A program made the translations under genes and the position numbers. A model generated the notes under the pieces. The model was not told where the DNA came from. It saw only the letters and a list, made by a program, of their open reading frames with translations, and ran no database searches. 64,000 bases of DNA from Candidatus Gastranaerophilales bacterium. Lineage in GTDB: Bacteria; Cyanobacteriota; Vampirovibrionia; Gastranaerophilales; Gastranaerophilaceae. This document shows positions 16,202 to 24,605 of the stretch, piece by piece. The number at the start of each line of letters is the position of its first letter. Positions within the stretch are counted from its first letter, which is position 1. The stretch lies in the NCBI GenBank assembly GCA_947594025.1, contig CANQDZ010000004.1:1-64000 (forward strand), written 5' to 3'.

Positions 16202-17472
16202 TAGTATGTTTCAAGATTTTGTCCCGAATAATTATTGTAATCTTCTAAAAGCTCCTCAATTCTTAGCAGTTGATTATATTTAGAAATTCTTTCGCCCCTT
16301 GATAGTGAACCTATTTTTATTTCCTCAATACCGAGTCCTACGCAAAAATCACAAATAAAAGTATCTTCCGTTTCGCCCGACCTGTGAGATGCAATGACTT
16401 TGTATCCTTTTTGTTTTGCCATTTTTACGGTTTCAATCGCCTCAGTCACCGTTCCTATCTGATTTGGTTTAATCAAGATTGAATTTGCAATACCCTCTTT
16501 TATGCCGTTTTTAAGCCTGCTTGCGTTAGTCACAAATAAATCATCCCCCACAAGCTGACATTTTTTGCCCAATTTTTTGGTTAAAAGCTTCCACCCCTCC
16601 ATATCGTCTTGTGCCATACCGTCTTCTATTGAATAAATCGGATACTTGTTTACAAGTTCTTCCAGATAACTCACCATTTCGTCATTTTTTAAAAAAGAAG
16701 CATTTATTGAGTAAGTTTTATTTTTATAAAACTCGGAAGATGCAACATCAAGACAAATTTTAATGTCGCATGTCGTATATTTGGAAGCCTCTATTGCCCT
16801 TAAAATATATTCAATTGCTTCTTCATTAGAATCAAGATATGGTGCAAAACCGCCCTCATCGCCGACGGATGTTGATAATTTATCTTGACGCAAAATATCT
16901 TTTAAAGTGTGGAACACGTTTGATCCCATTTCAAGAGCTTCGTGAAAACTTTTTGCACCGATTGGAAATATCATAAACTCTTGAATTTCCATTCCGTTAT
17001 CCGCATGGGCTCCCCCGTTTAAAATATTCATCATGGGAATTGGCAGGGTATTTGCGCACATTCCTCCCAAATACTGAAAAACGGGAGTTTTAAAAGAGTT
17101 GGCACAAGCTTTAAGCACCGCTATTGATACGGGCAAAATTGCGTTTGCACCAAGCCTTGATTTATTAATGGTGTTATCAAGCTTAATCATTATGTCATCA
17201 ATTCTCTTTTGATTTGTCGCATCCTCGCCTATTAAGTTTGGAGCAATAATATGGTTTATGTTATCAATTGCTTTAAGCACGCTTCTTCCAAAATAATAAT
17301 TTTTATTTTTGTCTCTCAACTCAAGTGCCTCGTATTTTCCCGTTGAGGCTCCTGACGGCGTTGAAGCCCTTCCTATCACTCCGTTTGATAAAATAACGTC
17401 AACTTCAATAGTGGGATTACCTCTTGAATCCAGTATTTGTCTCGGGCGAATATCCTCTATAAATATGTCCAT
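16201..17472 (-). CDS. eno: Enolase
   Basis: Interconverts 2-phosphoglycerate and phosphoenolpyruvate. I start it at the ATG at 17472 (423 residues), which has AGAGG upstream and gives the standard N-terminus DIFIEDIRPRQILDSRGNPT; the longer reading frame adds 12 unlikely residues. Substrate and metal motifs are clear: SVGDEGGFAP, the EDG and GDD metal ligands, and SHRSGETEDTFI near the C-terminus. It is divergent from ppdK, so the two genes that make and use PEP flank one control region. Confidence 0.97.
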   Translation of the reverse strand: MDIFIEDIRPRQILDSRGNPTIEVDVILSNGVIGRASTPSGASTGKYEALELRDKNKNYYFGRSVLKAIDNINHIIAPNLIGEDATNQKRIDDIMIKLDNTINKSRLGANAILPVSIAVLKACANSFKTPVFQYLGGMCANTLPIPMMNILNGGAHADNGMEIQEFMIFPIGAKSFHEALEMGSNVFHTLKDILRQDKLSTSVGDEGGFAPYLDSNEEAIEYILRAIEASKYTTCDIKICLDVASSEFYKNKTYSINASFLKNDEMVSYLEELVNKYPIYSIEDGMAQDDMEGWKLLTKKLGKKCQLVGDDLFVTNASRLKNGIKEGIANSILIKPNQIGTVTEAIETVKMAKQKGYKVIASHRSGETEDTFICDFCVGLGIEEIKIGSLSRGERISKYNQLLRIEELLEDYNNYSGQNLETY

Positions 17473-17532
17473 AAAAACCTCTTTTCTCTGCTCTAAAAAA
17501 TGACACAAAAGATTAAAAAAAACGTTATACAG

Positions 17533-17561
17533 TTTGCTCTTTAATATGTTTATGTTATGCT
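17533..17561 (+). promoter_or_regulatory. Likely ppdK promoter
   Basis: TTTGCT (17533-17538), 17-nt spacer, TATGCT (17556-17561) preceded by TG one base earlier (extended -10). It lies in the eno-ppdK divergent gap. Confidence 0.45.
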
Positions 17562-17602
17562 TAAGGTAATTAAAATGTTTATACTTTTATAGGAGAAAAA
17601 TA

Positions 17603-20254
17603 ATGACAGAAAAACGCGTTTGGTTATTTCGTGAAGGTAACGCAGACATGCGTAACTTACTCGGCGGTAAGGGCGCAAACCTTGCTGAAATGACAAATTT
17701 AGGTTTACCGGTTCCTCCCGGTTTAACAATTACGACAGAGGTTTGTATGCAATACATCAATGCGGGCAACAAAATGCCTGAAGGTTTGATGGATGAAGTT
17801 AAAGCCGCTTTAAAAGACGTAGAAGAAAAAGCAGGAAAAAAATTTGGTGATAAAGAAAACCCGCTTTTAGTTTCAGTAAGATCAGGCGCCAGAGTTTCAA
17901 TGCCCGGCATGATGGAAACAATCTTAAACCTTGGCTTAAACGATGAAACAGTTGAAGCTATGGTTAAATTGACTAATAACCCGAGATTTTGCTATGACAG
18001 CTACAGAAGATTTTTGACAATGTTTGGTTCTGTTGCTTGGGAAATGGATAGACAAAAATACTTTGAATCAGAAGTTGAAAAAGTGAAGGAAAGAGAAGGC
18101 GTTAAATCTGATACTGAAATTTCAGCGGAAGGCTGGCAATCTTTAATTCCTATTTATAAAAAAACCATTAAAGAAGTAACGGGTAAAGAATTTCCTCAAG
18201 ACCCCTACGTTCAATTGCAAGAAGCTATTGAAGCCGTATTTAGGTCTTGGAACATTCCTCGTGCCGTTGCTTACAGAAATATGAACAAAATCGACCACAA
18301 CTACGGTACTGCGGTTAACGTTCAAACAATGGTATTCGGTAATATGGGTAATGACTGCGCAACAGGTGTTTCATTTACCAGAAACCCTGCTACCGGCGAA
18401 AACAAATTCTATGGTGAATATCTTGTAAATGCTCAAGGTGAAGACGTTGTTGCAGGTATCAGAACTCCAAAACAAATTGCAGAACTTGAAGAAGACATGC
18501 CTGATATCTACAAACAATACGTAGACATTGCAAAACAACTTGAAAAAGGTTATCACGATGTTCAAGATATGGAATTCACCATCGAACGCGGTAAACTTTG
18601 GATTCTTCAAACAAGAAACGGTAAAAGAACGGCAAAAGCCGCTATCAAAATTGCCGTGGACTTGTACAATGAAGGCATTGTGACAAAAGAACAAGCAATC
18701 CAACAAGTTGACCCTTATTCGGTTTATCAGGTATTATTGCCCTGCTTCAACCCTGCAGCCGTTAAACACGCTCACAAAATTTCAAAGGGCGTAAATGCAT
18801 CACCCGGTGCCGCTGTCGGCAAAATCGTATTTGATACGGAAGAAGCTGCAGAACGCGGTGAAAAAGGCGAGAAGGTTATCCTTGTAAGAATTGAAACCTG
18901 CCCTGATGACATCCATGGTATGGCTGTTGCTCAAGGTGTACTGACACTTAGAGGCGGTGCAACATCACACGCAGCCGTTGTTGCTAAAGGTATGGGCAAA
19001 CCTTGTGTTTCAGGTTGTGAAGATTTGGTTATCAACCTTGAAAATGAAACAATTACTTGCGCAGACGGCACAGTATTCCACAAAGATGACATTATTTCAT
19101 TGGACGGCGGAACAGGTGAAGTTATGGAAGGCGCTATTGAGCTTGTTGAAGCAGGTATCGATAAAGACTTTGAAACATTCTTTACTTGGGTTAACGAAAT
19201 TAAAGAAATGAAAGTTGAAGCTAACGCCGATACTCCAAAAGATATTGAAAACGCAATCAAATTTGGTGCGGAAGGTGTTGGTCTATGCCGTACGGAACAT
19301 ATGTTTATGGACCCTGACAGGCTTCCTTGGGTTCAAAAAATGATTATTGCGGGCACAAAAGAAGCAAGACAAGAAGCTCTTGACAAACTTCTTCCGATGC
19401 AATATTCAGACTTCTATGCAATGTTCAAGGCATTAGGTGATAAACCTTTAACGGTCAGACTTTTAGACCCGCCGTTGCATGAATTCTTACCTTCTAAGGT
19501 TGAATTAATCGAAAAAGTTGCAACTAAAAAAGCTCTTGGTCAAGACTATGAAGAAGACCAAAAAATGCTGGAAATCGTTGAAGGTCTTTCCGAATCTAAC
19601 CCGATGATGGGTCTTAGAGGCTGCAGACTTGGTTTAACGTATCCTGAAATTAACGAAATGCAAGTTAGGGCAATTTTTGAAGCTTGCTGCGATTTGAAAA
19701 AAGAAGGACACAATGTTCAACCTTGGGTTATGATTCCTCTAATAGGCCACGTAAACGAGCTTAAAGTTGCAAAAGATATTCTGACTGAAGTAGCTAAGCT
19801 TGTTATGGCAGAAAAAGGTATAACCGTTGATTATAAGTTTGGTACTATGATTGAAATTCCCCGCGCGGCTTTAACTGCTGACGAGATTGCAGAATATGCG
19901 GAATTTTTCTCATTTGGTACTAACGACTTAACTCAGATGACATTTGGTTATTCAAGAGATGACGCAGAAGGTAAATTCTTGAAAAACTATGTTGAACAAA
20001 AAATCTTACCTCAAAACCCATTCATAACACTTGATACAAAAGGTGTAGGACAGTTAATCGAAATGTCTATGGAAAAAGGTAAAAAAGTTAATCCGTCACT
20101 TGTTGGCGGTGTATGCGGAGAACACGGAGGCGACCCTGACTCAGTTAAATTCTGTCACAAAATCGGTCTAAACTATGTTTCATGCTCTCCGTTCAGAGTT
20201 CCTCAAGCTCGTCTTGCAGCCGCTCAGGCAGTGATTGAAGCTAAGAAAAAATAA
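17603..20254 (+). CDS. ppdK: Pyruvate, phosphate dikinase
   Basis: Interconverts pyruvate + ATP + Pi and PEP + AMP + PPi; in anaerobes it often works as a PPi-saving glycolytic enzyme. The full length of 883 residues contains the N-terminal ATP-grasp domain (GGKGANLAEMT at about 23; SVRSGARVSMPGMM), the phosphohistidine domain with GGATSHAAV (H456) and the C-terminal PEP/pyruvate TIM barrel (FGTNDLTQMTFGYSRDD; GVCGEHGGDP with the catalytic Cys). AGGAG 9 nt upstream fixes the start. Its codon use looks more biased than its neighbours, suggesting high expression. Confidence 0.97.
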   Translation: MTEKRVWLFREGNADMRNLLGGKGANLAEMTNLGLPVPPGLTITTEVCMQYINAGNKMPEGLMDEVKAALKDVEEKAGKKFGDKENPLLVSVRSGARVSMPGMMETILNLGLNDETVEAMVKLTNNPRFCYDSYRRFLTMFGSVAWEMDRQKYFESEVEKVKEREGVKSDTEISAEGWQSLIPIYKKTIKEVTGKEFPQDPYVQLQEAIEAVFRSWNIPRAVAYRNMNKIDHNYGTAVNVQTMVFGNMGNDCATGVSFTRNPATGENKFYGEYLVNAQGEDVVAGIRTPKQIAELEEDMPDIYKQYVDIAKQLEKGYHDVQDMEFTIERGKLWILQTRNGKRTAKAAIKIAVDLYNEGIVTKEQAIQQVDPYSVYQVLLPCFNPAAVKHAHKISKGVNASPGAAVGKIVFDTEEAAERGEKGEKVILVRIETCPDDIHGMAVAQGVLTLRGGATSHAAVVAKGMGKPCVSGCEDLVINLENETITCADGTVFHKDDIISLDGGTGEVMEGAIELVEAGIDKDFETFFTWVNEIKEMKVEANADTPKDIENAIKFGAEGVGLCRTEHMFMDPDRLPWVQKMIIAGTKEARQEALDKLLPMQYSDFYAMFKALGDKPLTVRLLDPPLHEFLPSKVELIEKVATKKALGQDYEEDQKMLEIVEGLSESNPMMGLRGCRLGLTYPEINEMQVRAIFEACCDLKKEGHNVQPWVMIPLIGHVNELKVAKDILTEVAKLVMAEKGITVDYKFGTMIEIPRAALTADEIAEYAEFFSFGTNDLTQMTFGYSRDDAEGKFLKNYVEQKILPQNPFITLDTKGVGQLIEMSMEKGKKVNPSLVGGVCGEHGGDPDSVKFCHKIGLNYVSCSPFRVPQARLAAAQAVIEAKKK

Positions 20255-20278
20255 ACCTTAAAGATATAAAAACAAATA

Positions 20279-20312
20279 AAATCGGGCTTACTTTTTAGTT
20301 TGCCCGATTTTT
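20279..20312 (+). terminator. ppdK terminator
   Basis: AAATCGGGC and GCCCGATTT arms around an AT-rich loop, followed by T-rich sequence, 25 bp after the ppdK stop codon. Confidence 0.85.
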
Positions 20313-20333
20313 ATTATAATTTTTTGCTGTTTA

Positions 20334-21200
20334 TCAGGTAATATTATATAAAGTTATATTTCTGATTTTTTCTTTATAATCTTTTCTGAATGATGCAACA
20401 TCACTCCAGCCCAATGATTGGACAAGCTCAAGTACGCCTTCTTTTTCGGAGTCATTTTTATGTCCGATAATTTCATTCACGGTCTTTTGAAGCATTTGCA
20501 AAGAATGATGAGGTCTGCCTGACCTGAAAATTGGCACATATTTATCATCTTTGTCAAAGACATACTTTAAACCTGCGGCAATATCAGTTCTGTTTGTGCC
20601 TTCACAGCAGCCCATATAAAATTTGCCCTCGTTCACTAATTTGATAAATTCAGGCAGCTTTTCCATTTGTTCTTGTGATGTTTTATTGTTATAACAAACG
20701 GGGAATAAGAAATATTCCAGATTGTTGCCTTCACATATTTTTTTTGACAGTTCAACGTTACTTTCGCCTCTAAGGTCAATAATTCTGTTTATTCCAAGTT
20801 GTTTAAGTACTTTTGTATGTTGTACGTTGTCTTTTGAAAATATACTGCTTCCTCTCACACCTTTTTTATTATCTGAAATATATAAGTTAAGTATATCCAT
20901 ATTTTTTAAAGCGTCATAATCAAAATCCAATTTATCGGGAACATTCAATATAGGTATTTTATCCGTTACATCTCCGTCAAGAAGCTCATAAATTGAATCT
21001 CTAAGGTATATATCATTGCGCCAAGCTTCCATAATAGGGTCTTCTACCCAAAATTCATTGCCGCCGGCACCATGGTTATTTTTAGAAAAAATATCTTCCG
21101 AAGGAACATAAAACCTGCCCTTAAATTGTATGCGATTTTTACAATTAAAGTCAGGATTTTTTGTATTATAAATGCTGTTTAAGTTAAAACCTATTTTCAC
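20334..21200 (-). CDS. Protein tyrosine phosphatase-like protein
   Basis: A 288-residue protein whose middle has a cysteine-phosphatase signature, CxxGxxRT (C198, G201, R204 in GCCEGTNRTD). It sits after a typical GINRIIDLRGE strand-turn, as in Siw14/DSP-like tyrosine or inositol-polyphosphate phosphatases. No clear general-acid Asp loop is visible. There is no signal peptide. The first 30 residues are low in hydrophobics and end IQFKG, a short motif that I associate with N-termini of lineage-specific Gastranaerophilales proteins (from memory). The start is a GTG with no ribosome binding site. Substrate unknown; it could act on host or self phosphoproteins or phosphoinositides. Confidence 0.7.
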   Translation of the reverse strand: MKIGFNLNSIYNTKNPDFNCKNRIQFKGRFYVPSEDIFSKNNHGAGGNEFWVEDPIMEAWRNDIYLRDSIYELLDGDVTDKIPILNVPDKLDFDYDALKNMDILNLYISDNKKGVRGSSIFSKDNVQHTKVLKQLGINRIIDLRGESNVELSKKICEGNNLEYFLFPVCYNNKTSQEQMEKLPEFIKLVNEGKFYMGCCEGTNRTDIAAGLKYVFDKDDKYVPIFRSGRPHHSLQMLQKTVNEIIGHKNDSEKEGVLELVQSLGWSDVASFRKDYKEKIRNITLYNIT

Positions 21201-21296
21201 AAAAAATGTCCAATTATGCCTTCACGTATAAATAAAGTATTTTTCCCGAGAAAAATTGTTATGAAGCTTTTAAAATCTTAATAAATGGTAAAAAAC

Positions 21297-21325
21297 TTAA
21301 CACAAAATATTAAAAATGTTATAAT
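21297..21325 (+). promoter_or_regulatory. Promoter of the zinc-finger/ruvX operon
   Basis: TTAACA (21297-21302), 17-nt spacer, TATAAT (21320-21325), 19 nt before the ATG at 21345. The promoter position rules out the upstream in-frame ATG at 21285 as the start. Confidence 0.65.
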
Positions 21326-21344
21326 CGTCCAAAAAGGGAAAAAT

Positions 21345-21647
21345 ATGGATAAAGTTGTATCAATTGGCTCTAAAAGGAATGCCTCAAAAAACTCTAAAGA
21401 AAAAAGGGAAGCAAAAGGAACCGTTAAAAAACCCGATATTAAAAAAATTGAACCCGTATATTGCAGTTTTTGCGGAAGACCCAACACACAGGTGCCGAAA
21501 ATGGTTAAGGGTCCGGGGGTTAATATATGTTCCGAATGTACGTTAATTGCCGTTCAATACTTAATATTGCAAGACGGAGTTTTATCGGGTGAAGCGCAAA
21601 AGATAATAGACATGCTTTGGGATACAAATCCGAATGGCAAACAATAA
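21345..21647 (+). CDS. Free-standing ClpX-type C4 zinc-finger protein
   Basis: A 100-residue protein with a basic, lysine-rich N-terminal 35 residues, then a ClpX-like zinc-binding domain: C40-x2-C43 (YCSFCGRP) and C62-x2-C65 (NICSECTLI), with the ClpX-like KMVKGPGV between them. In ClpX this domain dimerises and binds substrates and adaptors. No AAA+ ATPase domain is attached here. It could be a ClpX adaptor, competitor or unrelated zinc protein. It overlaps the next gene by 14 bp and heads a four-gene operon with ruvX. Confidence 0.8.
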   Translation: MDKVVSIGSKRNASKNSKEKREAKGTVKKPDIKKIEPVYCSFCGRPNTQVPKMVKGPGVNICSECTLIAVQYLILQDGVLSGEAQKIIDMLWDTNPNGKQ

Positions 21648-23190
21648 ATTACAATTAAGAGCAAATATACTCAAACTTTTAAACAGCGCAAAACAAGATA
21701 TTGATAAAAAAATTCTTGACTACAATAAGGCTCTTGAAAAGTTTAAAGAGATAGAAGACGTTAAAATTCTTTCAAAGATTATTTTAAAAGAATTTAAAGG
21801 AAATGGCTCTGAATACGACTATTTTTTATCTTTAATTCTAACTCAGATTGCGCCTAAAGAAGCGGAATCAAAAATTTTTGAAGCAATTATGTCTGATAAT
21901 GAAACAGATAGTCGCAAAATACATTTTATAAATCTTTTGAAAGAAATAAATAAAAATGCGGACTACGGCGCACTTCTCGAATCAATAAAAAATCCGAATG
22001 AAATAGAAGAAAGCGAAATGGAAAAATTTGCAAACGATTTTATTCTCGACATAAATCATCAAATAGATTTTATGGATTTTTATTTTGCATCTAATTTAAG
22101 TGACAAAATGGAGCTTGTGAACAATTTAACGGAAAATTCAAGCGGAGATGAAGCTGCGAGTATATTGTCTTTGATTTCATATACAAATGATGAAGACTCA
22201 ATGAATTTCATCATCGAAATGCTGGGCAAAACTCGCTCATATCTTGCAATTTTTCCGCTTGAATACATAGTTGAAAATTCAAAAAACAATAAATATGTTT
22301 TGTCCGCCAAAAAAGCATTAAATGAACTTAAAATATCAGGTCTTAGAAAAAAAATATCACAATCTGACCTGTATAAAGAAATTTTATCAAACTCAAGACC
22401 CTTAAGCGCTTGGGTTACCAATGTTGACGGTGCTTCAAATTTTGTTTTAGTTTATTCAAGAGAAAGACAAGATTTAACAATTTCCTTTTTCTCGGTTATA
22501 GTTAATTTGAAATACGGAGTTGCAGAGTGTTTTGGTTTTGAAAATTTAGAACGTTTTGAGTTTAGAGATATCGCAAAAAATATTTATAATGATGATAAGA
22601 TATACCAGATTTCCGTTAAAGATGCTGTTTTGCTTCTTAAAAGTGCGGAAGAAATATCTAAAAAATCTGTGTATGGAATTCCCTATGAATATTTTGCTTG
22701 GCGCACTTTAACATACGACATTGAAACATTAAAAAATCCCGAAGATGAGATTAAAAATTCACTGAATAAAATCACCCTTGTGAAATCACATATTGACTCA
22801 ATTAAGAATGCTCCGTTTTTTAAAAGCTGGTTTTTAAAAGCTGACGATTCAAAAGAATTTATCGAACTTCTAAATGAAATTAATCTTATGGAGGACTTAA
22901 GCACAATAGATGGTGTAATAAATAAATATATGTCTGATATTTTTAATGATACATTTGACAAACAGTTGTTTTATCAAGCATATATATTGCATCTTGCTGG
23001 ACAAGATGAGCTTTCAAACATCTTAAATACAATGATTACGGATGAAAGTATAAAGAAAGAAATTCAAAAGTATATTTTAAAGAAAAGCATTTTGTTTTAT
23101 TATGATGAACAAAGCGACAACATTTTTGCAAAAAATATAAATAAAAAAGTGGCGAAAGAAATTAAAAATCAATGGGAAAAAGAATTTTAG
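21634..23190 (+). CDS. Unknown 518-residue helical protein
   Basis: I do not recognise this protein. Residues 1-235 look like repeated alpha-helix pairs rich in Lys/Glu, HEAT-like in spacing. A more beta-rich part follows at about 250-330 (SAWVTNVDG, FVLVYSRERQDL, FSVIVNLKYG), then a helical C-terminal third. No signal peptide, membrane helix or Cys-rich motif. It starts inside the zinc-finger gene (14-bp overlap) and overlaps ruvX by 19 bp, so it is translated as part of that operon. A scaffold or a protein-binding role is a guess only. Confidence 0.75.
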   Translation: MANNKLQLRANILKLLNSAKQDIDKKILDYNKALEKFKEIEDVKILSKIILKEFKGNGSEYDYFLSLILTQIAPKEAESKIFEAIMSDNETDSRKIHFINLLKEINKNADYGALLESIKNPNEIEESEMEKFANDFILDINHQIDFMDFYFASNLSDKMELVNNLTENSSGDEAASILSLISYTNDEDSMNFIIEMLGKTRSYLAIFPLEYIVENSKNNKYVLSAKKALNELKISGLRKKISQSDLYKEILSNSRPLSAWVTNVDGASNFVLVYSRERQDLTISFFSVIVNLKYGVAECFGFENLERFEFRDIAKNIYNDDKIYQISVKDAVLLLKSAEEISKKSVYGIPYEYFAWRTLTYDIETLKNPEDEIKNSLNKITLVKSHIDSIKNAPFFKSWFLKADDSKEFIELLNEINLMEDLSTIDGVINKYMSDIFNDTFDKQLFYQAYILHLAGQDELSNILNTMITDESIKKEIQKYILKKSILFYYDEQSDNIFAKNINKKVAKEIKNQWEKEF

Positions 23191-23579
23191 GACTGGACAT
23201 AGGAACAAAAAGAATAGGCGTTGCAATAACTGACCCTTTGTGCATATTTTCAAGAGAGCTCAAGCTTGTTTTAAGGAAAAGTGATAAACAAGCCCAAGAA
23301 GAAATAAAAGCGCTTGCCCTTGAAAATGATGTTGAAACAATTGTAGCGGGGCTTCCTTATAATGTAGACGGCTCAATTGGATTTCAGGCTCAAAATTGTA
23401 TCAATTTTATGAAGCCTCTTGAAAAAGATTTTAAAATAGTTTATTGTGATGAAAGATACACCTCATCCGAAGCGGAAGAACTGCTCAGAAAAGAGGGTAA
23501 AAAATATACAAAGGACAAGGGGCTCGTTGATTTAAAAAGTGCATGTCTTATATTAGAAGATTATTTGAGAGGTTTATAA
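23172..23579 (+). CDS. ruvX: Putative pre-16S rRNA nuclease YqgF/RuvX
   Basis: RNase H-like fold protein that trims the 5' end of 16S rRNA in characterised bacteria. The 135 residues open with RILGLDIGTKRIGVAITDP (first catalytic Asp), carry VAGLPYNVDGS and the YCDERYTSSEAEELL motif with a further acidic residue, and end with the helix containing KSACLILEDYL. The start lies inside the 3' end of the 518-aa gene. The DUF1292 gene follows after 1 bp, a pairing common in Firmicutes and relatives. Confidence 0.93.
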   Translation: MGKRILGLDIGTKRIGVAITDPLCIFSRELKLVLRKSDKQAQEEIKALALENDVETIVAGLPYNVDGSIGFQAQNCINFMKPLEKDFKIVYCDERYTSSEAEELLRKEGKKYTKDKGLVDLKSACLILEDYLRGL

Positions 23580-23580
23580 A

Positions 23581-23853
23581 ATGGAAGATTTGCAAATTAT
23601 TAAAACAGTTGATGAAAAAGGTAATGAACAAGAACTTAAATTACTCGACATCGTAAGTGTTGATGATATTGATTATGCACTTCTTTTGCCAAAAGATGCA
23701 GACCCCGATAATGATGATGAAGAAGTTGTTTTAATGCGTTTTAAAAATGAAAACGGTGAGTATATCTTCGAAGAAATAGAAGATGATGACGAATTTGATT
23801 TAGTAGCGCAAGCAATAATTGACGATGCTAACGAAAACGAAAAAGAAAATTAA
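23581..23853 (+). CDS. DUF1292 family acidic protein
   Basis: A 90-residue, very acidic protein of the DUF1292/YrzB type. The core is a small beta fold: VDEKGNEQELKLLDIVSVD, YALLLPKDA, EEVVLMRFKNENGEYIFEEI. Function is unknown; the family commonly sits next to ruvX, as here. Its stop codon overlaps the converging mazG stop (4-bp TTAA), so there is no space for a terminator between them. Confidence 0.85.
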   Translation: MEDLQIIKTVDEKGNEQELKLLDIVSVDDIDYALLLPKDADPDNDDEEVVLMRFKNENGEYIFEEIEDDDEFDLVAQAIIDDANENEKEN

Positions 23854-24602
23854 GCGTTTTTCTTAGCTTCCTTCCACAATTTATCCCATTCTTTTAAAGA
23901 TAATTTTTCTAAATCTTTTTTAGAATGCAATTCCATATATTGAAATCTTTTTTTAAATTTATCATTCGCCTTTATCAAGCACTGCTCGGCATCAAGCTTA
24001 TTCCGGCGTGCAAGATTTACCGTTGCAAATAAAATATCGCCGAATTCCTCCTCTTTTTCTTCTTGAGTTTTGGCTCTGTCAAATTCTTCAAATTCGCTTT
24101 TAATACAATCCTTTAACTGTTCTTCGTTTTCCCATTCAAAACCAACCTTAACAGCTTTTTTTGATATTTTTTGGGCGGTCATAAGAGCAGATTGAGATTT
24201 TGAAATGCCATCTAAAATACTTTTCCTGTGGGGTTTTTCCTGCTTTTTTATTTTTTCCCAATTGTCCAAAATAGTATTTACATTATTTGTTTTTATATCC
24301 CCAAAAACATGAGGATGTCTTTGAATAAGCTTATCATTAAGCCTTTTTGCAATATCATCAATATTAAATATGCCTTCTTCAGCTGCAATTTGAGCATGAA
24401 GCACTACTTGAAGAAGAACGTCGCCTAATTCTTCTTTTAAGTGTTCCATATCTCCGGAATTCATAGCATCAACGGCTTCATAAGCTTCTTCTAACATATG
24501 AGGACGGAGAGTTTTGTGAGTTTGTTCTCTGTCCCATGCACAACCGTTTTCGGAGCGTAAAATTTCAATTGTTTTTAGGAGTTTTTCAAAGTTTTCATGC
24601 AT
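23850..24602 (-). CDS. mazG: Nucleoside triphosphate pyrophosphohydrolase MazG
   Basis: Hydrolyses NTPs or dNTPs to the monophosphate and PPi, a house-cleaning enzyme. The 250 residues hold two MazG domains. The first has GCAWDREQTHKTLRPHMLEEAYE and EELGDVLLQVVLHAQ, the metal-binding EExxE and ExxD helices; the second has EEEFGDILFATVNLAR. It starts 3 bp after the hisG stop codon and is probably co-transcribed with hisG, which is functionally sensible because the neighbouring pathway step (HisE) belongs to the same superfamily. Confidence 0.94.
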   Translation of the reverse strand: MHENFEKLLKTIEILRSENGCAWDREQTHKTLRPHMLEEAYEAVDAMNSGDMEHLKEELGDVLLQVVLHAQIAAEEGIFNIDDIAKRLNDKLIQRHPHVFGDIKTNNVNTILDNWEKIKKQEKPHRKSILDGISKSQSALMTAQKISKKAVKVGFEWENEEQLKDCIKSEFEEFDRAKTQEEKEEEFGDILFATVNLARRNKLDAEQCLIKANDKFKKRFQYMELHSKKDLEKLSLKEWDKLWKEAKKNA

Positions 24603-24605
24603 TTA

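Noticed and set aside
18371-19260. Minus-strand open frames of about 110 codons within ppdK
   Set aside because: ppdK is unambiguous over the whole span; the frames are explained by its strong codon bias.
21285-21344. Upstream in-frame ATG giving a 120-aa zinc-finger protein
   Set aside because: A TTAACA-N17-TATAAT promoter sits between it and the ATG at 21345, so the transcript would not contain it.
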